A stretch of 64,000 nt of DNA from CAYJFG01 sp051881695. Its GTDB lineage: Bacteria; Bacillota; Clostridia; Oscillospirales; Acutalibacteraceae. The notes below the pieces were generated by a model. It saw only the letters and a program-made list of their open reading frames with translations, searched no databases and had not been told where the DNA came from. Made by a program: the position numbers and the translations under genes. The stretch covers positions 290,510 through 354,509 of the forward strand of contig JBJEQJ010000020.1 in the NCBI GenBank assembly GCA_051881695.1, read 5' to 3'. This document shows positions 58,649-64,000 of this stretch, one piece after another; the first letter of the stretch is position 1, and each line of letters opens with the position of its first letter.

Positions 58649-61015
58649 GTGAATATTACAAAGGACGAGCTTATTACTCTTAGAAAAAAAGCGCTTGAGA
58701 AGGAGTTTTCAAGAATGAACGATATGCAGAGGAGCGCAGTATTTAAAACCGAGGGGCCTCTGCTTATACTTGCCGGAGCAGGAAGCGGAAAGACTACTGT
58801 TCTTGTAAACAGAATAGCAAATATTTTAAAATACGGTCAGGCGTATCACAGCAATATAATAAGAGATGACTTAACCGATGAAGAGATAGAGGAGCTGAAA
58901 AAAGCGGCTGAAGGCGGCGAAATATCCGACAATCTTGCACAGAGAATAGCGGTTTATCCTCCGCAGCCCTGGCAGATTTTAGCCATTACCTTTACAAATA
59001 AGGCGGCAGGCGAGCTTAAGGACAGAATAAACGCACGTATAGATAATGCCGGCGAAATATGGGCGGCTACTTTTCACAGCGCCTGCGCAAGAATTTTACG
59101 CAGATACGGCGACAGAATCGGTTATACTCATAATTTTACAGTTTATGATACAGACGACCAAAGAAGGCTTATGAAGGAGTGCTTAAAAAACCTTCATTAC
59201 GACGAGAAAATATTGCCGCACAGAGAGGTTCTTGCTGAAATTTCAAGAGCCAAGGATAAGGGACTTACACCGGAACAGTTTAAGAGCAAATATGAAAGCG
59301 ACAGCAGAATGGTTGACATAGCAAAGGCATATGCTGTGTATCAGGAAAGGCTGAAATCCTCAAACGCTATGGATTTTGACGATATTCTGTGCAATACCGT
59401 AAGATTGTTTGAACAGTTCCCGGATGTTCTGGAGTATTACCAGAATTTATTTAAATATGTTATGGTGGACGAATACCAGGACACAAACAGAATTCAGTAT
59501 CAGTTTATTAAAATGCTGTCTGAAAAAAGGCAGAATTTATGCGTAGTCGGAGATGACGACCAAAGCATTTATAAGTTCAGGGGAGCAACCATAGAAAACA
59601 TTTTAAGCTTCGAAAGCACGTTTACAAATGCTAAGGTAATACGCCTTGAACAGAATTACCGTTCTACGCAGAATATATTGAATGCGGCAAACGAGGTTAT
59701 TAAAAATAACAAAGAGAGAAAAGGCAAGACTTTGTGGACGGAAAATCCCGAAGGAGATAAGGTGATAATACATACGTCATATACTGAGCGTGATGAATCT
59801 CAGTATATAGCGCATACTATACTTGACGGTGTTGCAAAGGGCAAAAAATATTCAGACTATGCGGTTTTGTACAGGGTAAACGCACAGTCAAACTTAGTAG
59901 AGCAATGCTTTGCAAAAAACGGAATTCCATACAGACTGATAGGCGGACACCGTTTTTATGACAGAGAAGAAATTAAAGATATTACGTCATATCTTCAGGT
60001 GATATGCAACCCAAACGATAACGTGCGCCTGCGCCGAATAATAAATAAACCCAGAAGAGGCATAGGCGATACCACCGTAGGACACGCCGCAGAAATAGCG
60101 GCTGTTCTGGGTGAAAGCATATATAATGTTATTAAGCATGCCGATGAGTACGAGCCGCTTAAGCGCAGCGCTGCAAAATTAGGCGATTTTTGCAATATGA
60201 TAGACTCGCTTGCAGAGCTTGTAAACAGCGAGGATGCCTCTCTTGAAGAAATATATACGGCTGTTTTGGAAAAGACAGACTATATATCTGCTTTAAAAAA
60301 GGAAAAAGATGACTGGGCTAACCGTGTTGAAAACATTAACGAGCTTTTGACGAATATTTTAAAGTATGAGCAGGAAAACGAAGAGCCTACTCTTTCCGGC
60401 TTTTTAGAGGAAATATCTCTGTTTACAGATATTGACAACTACGATGAAAACGCTGACTGTACCGTACTTATGACATTACATACAGCAAAGGGACTTGAAT
60501 TTCCCGTTGTGTTTATTCCCGGTATGGAGGACGGAATATTCCCCGGCAAGCAGTCAATGTTTTCAGAAAACGAATTGCAGGAGGAAAGACGTCTTGCCTA
60601 TGTAGGCATTACAAGAGCAAAGGAGAAGCTCCATATCTGCTGTGCTAAAGAAAGAATGTTGTTCGGTATGACGCAAAGGAACAAGCTTTCCCGCTTTGCA
60701 AGGGAGATTCCGGCAGAACTAATTGAAGAAACAACTAATATAAGAAAACCCGTAAACGCGCCAGGTAATACCTCCATACACCAAAGCACAACCTCAGGCT
60801 TTGCCGCACACACAAGCGCACAGAGAGCATATGCACCAAAACAGAAATCAAATGTTGCTTACAGCGCAGGCGATACTGTAAAGCATAAAACCTTCGGAAC
60901 AGGTCTTATTGTAAACGCTCAGCCTATGGGTAACGATACCTTGCTTGAAATTGCCTTTGACACCGTAGGAACAAAGAGGATTATGGCAAATTACTCTAAG
61001 CTGGAGAAGGTTTGA
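58649..61015 (+). CDS. pcrA: ATP-dependent DNA helicase PcrA/UvrD
   Basis: About 788 residues. GTG at 58649 is preferred (AAAGGA about 10 bases upstream); GTG at 58625 is possible. SF1A helicase motifs: LLILAGAGSGKTTVLVNRI (motif I), TFTNKAAGELKDRI (Ia), VMVDEYQDTN (II), VVGDDDQSIYKFRGA (III), RLEQNYRST (IV), TLHTAKGLEFPVVFIPGME (V) and RRLAYVGITRAKE (VI). An insert of about 30 acidic residues lies between motifs I and Ia. The C-terminus has the Tudor-like PcrA tail (VKHKTFGTGLIV), which contacts RNA polymerase. Role: DNA repair and plasmid/transcription conflict handling. Confidence 0.95.
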   Translation: MNITKDELITLRKKALEKEFSRMNDMQRSAVFKTEGPLLILAGAGSGKTTVLVNRIANILKYGQAYHSNIIRDDLTDEEIEELKKAAEGGEISDNLAQRIAVYPPQPWQILAITFTNKAAGELKDRINARIDNAGEIWAATFHSACARILRRYGDRIGYTHNFTVYDTDDQRRLMKECLKNLHYDEKILPHREVLAEISRAKDKGLTPEQFKSKYESDSRMVDIAKAYAVYQERLKSSNAMDFDDILCNTVRLFEQFPDVLEYYQNLFKYVMVDEYQDTNRIQYQFIKMLSEKRQNLCVVGDDDQSIYKFRGATIENILSFESTFTNAKVIRLEQNYRSTQNILNAANEVIKNNKERKGKTLWTENPEGDKVIIHTSYTERDESQYIAHTILDGVAKGKKYSDYAVLYRVNAQSNLVEQCFAKNGIPYRLIGGHRFYDREEIKDITSYLQVICNPNDNVRLRRIINKPRRGIGDTTVGHAAEIAAVLGESIYNVIKHADEYEPLKRSAAKLGDFCNMIDSLAELVNSEDASLEEIYTAVLEKTDYISALKKEKDDWANRVENINELLTNILKYEQENEEPTLSGFLEEISLFTDIDNYDENADCTVLMTLHTAKGLEFPVVFIPGMEDGIFPGKQSMFSENELQEERRLAYVGITRAKEKLHICCAKERMLFGMTQRNKLSRFAREIPAELIEETTNIRKPVNAPGNTSIHQSTTSGFAAHTSAQRAYAPKQKSNVAYSAGDTVKHKTFGTGLIVNAQPMGNDTLLEIAFDTVGTKRIMANYSKLEKV

Positions 61016-61032
61016 TTTAAAATAATTATCCG

Positions 61033-61067
61033 AGCAGGGCGGCACAGCCGTCCTGCTTTAGCTTTTC
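61033..61067 (+). terminator. terminator after pcrA
   Basis: AGCAGG-CGG and CCG-CCTGCT arms close to the pcrA stop, followed by TTAGCTTTTCG. Moderately strong. Confidence 0.65.
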
Positions 61068-61099
61068 GCTTGATTTTGCTTTTAAAAAGTGCTTACAAA

Positions 61100-61143
61100 A
61101 GCAATGAGCAGATAAACATTACTCTGTTTATCTGCTCATTGCT
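61100..61143. repeat. perfect 19-bp inverted repeat
   Basis: AGCAATGAGCAGATAAACA and its exact complement flank a 6-base loop. There is no T-run, so it is not a standard terminator. It may be a small mobile/repeat element, an RNA processing site or part of a non-coding RNA with the two hairpins that follow. Confidence 0.8.
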
Positions 61144-61220
61144 TCAAGCTGTTGAATTACCATTATTTAAAAATTCCCATATCCTACAAGCCAAGGATAA
61201 TATATCAATGCTGCAATCCG

Positions 61221-61246
61221 CCCCAAGACGGCTTACCGCCTTGGGG
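61221..61246. repeat. GC-rich hairpin
   Basis: CCCCAAG-A-CGG and CCG-C-CTTGGGG form a ten-pair stem with a loop CTTA. It is flanked by complementary GCAATCC/GAATGC-like sequence. It stands out in AT-rich surroundings; possibly a small RNA or REP-like element. Confidence 0.6.
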
Positions 61247-61295
61247 GAATGCAACAATAGAGATAAATGTATATGGAATGGGAAAAGTGTGTAAG

Positions 61296-61352
61296 TACCT
61301 TCAAGCGAAAAAGCGGATACGGGGAAAGCATCTGCTTTTTCGTTGGAAGGTA
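61296..61352. repeat. 22-bp imperfect inverted repeat
   Basis: TACCTTCAAGCGAAAAAGCGGA pairs with TCTGCTTTTTCGTTGGAAGGTA over nearly its whole length, with a loop of about 13 bases. Third hairpin of the pcrA downstream region. Confidence 0.65.
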
Positions 61353-61383
61353 TATATGAAAAAAGAGATGTAAGCTATATACT

Positions 61384-61600
61384 TGCCTCAAGAATCAAAT
61401 CAATCTTTCGGCAAACATATTTTAAATGTTTTTTTTCAAAAAGTCAATAGTTTTTTAACAAAAATGTAATTTATTTACATAAATTCAGCGTTTTAAATGA
61501 CAAAAAAGTAATTTTTCCCAGATAATTTGTAAAAATACGTCATTAATTTAAAGCAAAAAATAAAACGGATTATTTTTCGACAATAAAATTTTTTCGTGTG
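61384..61600. other. AT-rich intergenic stretch, no gene
   Basis: Long A and T tracts with TTTTAACAAAAATGTAATTTATTTACATAAA, containing a short palindrome TGTAAT...ATTTACA. No ORF. It may be a binding region upstream of the promoter at 61601. Confidence 0.4.
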
Positions 61601-61629
61601 TTGTGCAGAAAAAAACATTGTGTTATAAT
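61601..61629 (+). promoter_or_regulatory. sigma-A promoter for the CmpB-type gene
   Basis: TTGTGC, a 17-base spacer and TATAAT; 80 bases before the chosen start. Confidence 0.68.
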
Positions 61630-61708
61630 GTGTAAAAATAATTTATCAGTACAAAGAGAGAATTTTTGCAGAAACAGCAAACAGTGCTCTGCAGCGACGG
61701 AGGTTTTT

Positions 61709-62815
61709 ATGGATGATAAGAAAATAAATGATATTTCCGACGATGAACAGATTAATTCCGAAGCTTTGCCGGAGAAAAAGCCCGGAGAAACAAATGAGCA
61801 AGAAAAGAAGAAATCTCCCGAAGCCGGCGGAATACTAAATTATGCAAAGGTTACAAGCAGAATAATAAAGTACAAAACGAGAAAAAGCATACGGAGTCTG
61901 CAAAAGAACATTTACGCACCTAAAAAAGAAAATAAGGCTGAAGACATAAGTACAGGGAAAAGCAGTGATGACGTACAGACGTTTGATGTAAATAAGCCTG
62001 CATCTGACGAAGGTGCGAAAAAGCGCAAAAAACATAAAAGGGAAAAAAAGGAATGTGTTGATAATAAGGACAGCTTTGCATACGGACTTAATTTCTACAA
62101 GCTGTTTTGGGTGTTTTTTATCGGCTGCTTTATAGGAGTTGTTGTTGAGGTTATTTTCTGCCTTCTGGTGGATCATAAATACGAGTCAAGACAGGGTGTT
62201 ATCTACGGTCCGTTTAATCCCGTGTACGGCTTTGGCGCAGTACTGTTAACCCTTGCGCTCTATTGGCTCAGAAATAAACGTGAGATATGGGTTTTCCTTG
62301 CCGGCGGTGTTCTCGGCGGCGCCTTTGAATATGCGTGCAGCTGGTATCAGGAAACATTTTTAGGCACTGTTTCGTGGGATTACAGCAATATGATAGGTAA
62401 CATAGGCGGCAGAACCAGCGTGTTCTATATGCTGCTTTGGGGGTTGCTTGCTCTTTTATGGCTTAAATATCTGTTCCCGTTTATGTCACGTCAGATAGAG
62501 AGAATCCCGAATAAAATCGGAAAAACACTTACGTGGCTTCTTGTAATATTTATGGCGTTCGATTGCATTATTTCATCTGCGGCGGTAAACAGAATGACGG
62601 CAAGAAACGAGGGGATTCCCGCAAGAAATGCTTTTGATACGTTTTTAGACCAGACATACCCCGACGAATATTTAAACGAGATTTATAATCATATGACGTT
62701 TACCGAAACCGGACAGCCCACAAATAAGGTGGGATATGTTGACGGCACGCTCTCTAAAGGCTATAACGCAAACGTAAAAGAGGCGCCGCCAGAAAAAAAC
62801 AAAACAGTAAGCTGA
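61709..62815 (+). CDS. CmpB-type membrane protein (putative ABC-transporter type IV family)
   Basis: About 368 residues. The start at 61709 has ACGGAGG upstream, and the promoter places longer forms inside the leader. Residues 1-120 are a highly charged, Lys/Glu-rich cytoplasmic region (KKRKKHKREKKE). Residues about 125-310 have five to six membrane spans with VIYGPFNPVYGFGAVLLTLA, and SWDYSNMIGNIGGRTSVFYM, the family hallmarks. The family has no established transport activity. It is followed 7 bases later by dusB. Confidence 0.82.
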   Translation: MDDKKINDISDDEQINSEALPEKKPGETNEQEKKKSPEAGGILNYAKVTSRIIKYKTRKSIRSLQKNIYAPKKENKAEDISTGKSSDDVQTFDVNKPASDEGAKKRKKHKREKKECVDNKDSFAYGLNFYKLFWVFFIGCFIGVVVEVIFCLLVDHKYESRQGVIYGPFNPVYGFGAVLLTLALYWLRNKREIWVFLAGGVLGGAFEYACSWYQETFLGTVSWDYSNMIGNIGGRTSVFYMLLWGLLALLWLKYLFPFMSRQIERIPNKIGKTLTWLLVIFMAFDCIISSAAVNRMTARNEGIPARNAFDTFLDQTYPDEYLNEIYNHMTFTETGQPTNKVGYVDGTLSKGYNANVKEAPPEKNKTVS

Positions 62816-62822
62816 GGTTAGT

Positions 62823-63791
62823 ATGAAAATAGGAAAAGTTGAAATTAACGGTTACGCCGCACTTGCCCCTATGGCAGGCGTAACAGACAGAGCTTTTCGT
62901 GAGCTGTGCAAGAGCTATGGTGCGTCTTACGTTGTTGGCGAGATGGTAAGCGCAAAGGGTGTTTCATATAAAAATGTTAAATCAACCGAGCTTATGGAGC
63001 TATCTTTGGAGGAAAGACCGGCGGCTGTTCAGCTTTTCGGCAACGAGCCGGACGTTATGGCTAAGGCGGCAGTCAGCGCAATGCAGTTTAAGCCTGATAT
63101 TCTTGACATAAATATGGGGTGTCCTGCGCCTAAAATAACGGGAAACAACTGCGGCAGTGCGCTTATGCGTGATCCAAAGCTGTGCGCACAGCTCGTAAAG
63201 GCGGTTAAAAAAGCGGTTGAAGTGCCTGTTACGGTGAAAATCCGTAAGGGCTGGGACGATGAAAATGTAAACGCTCTTGAGGTTGCAAAATACTGTGAGG
63301 ATTCCGGCGCAGATGCAATTACAATACACGGGCGAACAAGACAGCAGTTTTACAGCGGAGAAGCCGACCTCGATATAATAAGAAAAATCAAGGAGAACGT
63401 GTCTGTGCCGGTAATAGGCAACGGAGATATCACAAATGCACAGCAGGCAGTTAATATGTACGAATATACAAACTGCGACCTTGTAATGGTTGGCAGAGGT
63501 GCGCTGGGTAATCCGTGGGTATTTTCTCAGATTAATGCATGGATTACAGATATGAGAATTGTACCGCCTCCTACAGTTGAAGAAAAACTCGTTGTTATGC
63601 TTAGGCATATTGAAAAAATATGTAAGTACAAGGGTGAACAGCACGGAATAAAAGAAGCGAGAAAGCATATTGCATGGTATTTAAAGGGCTTTAAAAATGC
63701 CGCCGGCTTCAGAGATGCTGCCGGAAGAGTGTCAGGCATAGATGATGTTAAGGCGCTGATTGTAGAGGTGCATAAGGCAAACAGAGGGTAA
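62823..63791 (+). CDS. dusB: tRNA-dihydrouridine synthase B
   Basis: A 322-residue FMN enzyme. Motifs: ALAPMAGVTDRAFRELCKSY (FMN binding), DINMGCPAPKITGNNCGSAL with the catalytic Cys in NNCGSAL region, VTVKIRKGWDD, ITIHGRTRQQFYSGEADLD, VIGNGDI and VMVGRGALGNPWVF. It reduces specific uridines in tRNA to dihydrouridine using NADPH. Full length and typical of Firmicutes DusB. No clear ribosome binding site except GAGGTTAG close to the ATG. Probably co-transcribed with the CmpB-type gene. Confidence 0.94.
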   Translation: MKIGKVEINGYAALAPMAGVTDRAFRELCKSYGASYVVGEMVSAKGVSYKNVKSTELMELSLEERPAAVQLFGNEPDVMAKAAVSAMQFKPDILDINMGCPAPKITGNNCGSALMRDPKLCAQLVKAVKKAVEVPVTVKIRKGWDDENVNALEVAKYCEDSGADAITIHGRTRQQFYSGEADLDIIRKIKENVSVPVIGNGDITNAQQAVNMYEYTNCDLVMVGRGALGNPWVFSQINAWITDMRIVPPPTVEEKLVVMLRHIEKICKYKGEQHGIKEARKHIAWYLKGFKNAAGFRDAAGRVSGIDDVKALIVEVHKANRG

Positions 63792-63812
63792 ATAAATATT
63801 TCAGCACTTTAG

Positions 63813-63845
63813 TCGCACGTTATCGCAAGGTAGCGTGCGATTTTT
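63813..63845 (+). terminator. terminator after dusB
   Basis: TCGCACG and CGTGCGA arms with inner TTA/TA contacts and a TTTTT run. Confidence 0.85.
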
Positions 63846-63954
63846 AGCAAGAAATTAAAAATGCAGAAAAGCGGAATGTGAAAGGAAGAAATATAACAAT
63901 AGGAAGGGGAAAATTAAATAATGAGGGAGGAAAAAATTAAATAATAAAAAGTAG

Positions 63955-63983
63955 TTGACAAAGGGGCGAAAGTTTGCTAGAAT
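63955..63983 (+). promoter_or_regulatory. sigma-A promoter at the right edge
   Basis: TTGACA, a 17-base spacer and TAGAAT, reading out of the window. The gene it serves is not visible. Confidence 0.75.
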
Positions 63984-64000
63984 AGACAAGCTGTCACGAG

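Noticed and set aside
61598..61708. Longer N-terminus for the CmpB-type membrane protein
   Set aside because: It begins before the -35 box of the promoter at 61601, so it cannot be in the transcript.

Overview
The window is a chromosomal segment of a Gram-positive, spore-forming Clostridia-type bacterium. The evidence is spmA/spmB, a GerA-family germination gene, a SpoVT/AbrB-like regulator, a T-box leader, AGGAGG-type ribosome binding sites, sigma-A promoters with 17-bp spacers, a split glutamate synthase, a type III glutamine synthetase and an Amt-PII fusion. This combination is common in gut Oscillospiraceae/Ruminococcaceae-like lineages, but I cannot name a genus. No rRNA, tRNA or CRISPR array was seen.

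Region 1 (1-27.5 kb) is a long accessory island, read almost entirely on the + strand. It opens with three dynamin-like GTPase genes carrying four G domains, one gene being a double-dynamin fusion, followed by a small membrane protein (1-8.0 kb). Then comes a patch of decayed and duplicated sequence with small unknown genes, a Sel1 protein and a NADAR/YbiA-like protein (8.1-10.6 kb), and a scar with remnants of a winged-helix gene and an unidentified ORF (10.6-11.2 kb). A clear promoter at 11238 starts a second run of genes: Sel1-repeat proteins, two DUF1963/YwqG-like proteins, zinc ribbons, and two families of small beta-rich proteins sharing unrecognised domains (one marked by an SMDGG motif, one by a DEYPF motif). 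This run ends in a Ser/Thr kinase, a TerY-like vWA protein and a PP2C phosphatase (the TerY-P triad described for Ter-type stress systems), then a MORN-repeat protein and a transglutaminase-like protein. The whole looks like a phosphorylation-controlled stress or defence locus with membrane-remodelling GTPases; that function is inference. A divergently oriented ribbon-helix-helix gene and three phased TTGCAA sites suggest local repression.

Region 2 (28-37 kb) is ordinary chromosome: a HIT protein, a SpoVT/AbrB-like regulator, spmA-spmB, a GerA-type gene, a Trp T-box controlling a TrpB2-type tryptophan synthase beta chain, and a large secreted BspA/InlB-repeat surface protein.

Region 3 (37.3-48.9 kb) is a compact, intact phage-like structural cassette bounded by terminators. 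It encodes terminase, portal, protease, decoration protein, capsid, connectors and then directly a PBSX/Mu-like baseplate set. No recognisable sheath, tail tube, tape measure, lysis, integrase, repressor or replication genes are present. The large terminase subunit lacks a standard start codon.

Region 4 (48.9-58.5 kb) is nitrogen assimilation: a five-gene split glutamate synthase operon on the - strand, divergent from glnA (type III, behind a terminator-like leader hairpin) and an Amt-PII fusion with its own structured leader. Region 5 (58.6-64 kb) holds pcrA, a hairpin-rich intergenic stretch, a CmpB-type membrane protein and dusB.
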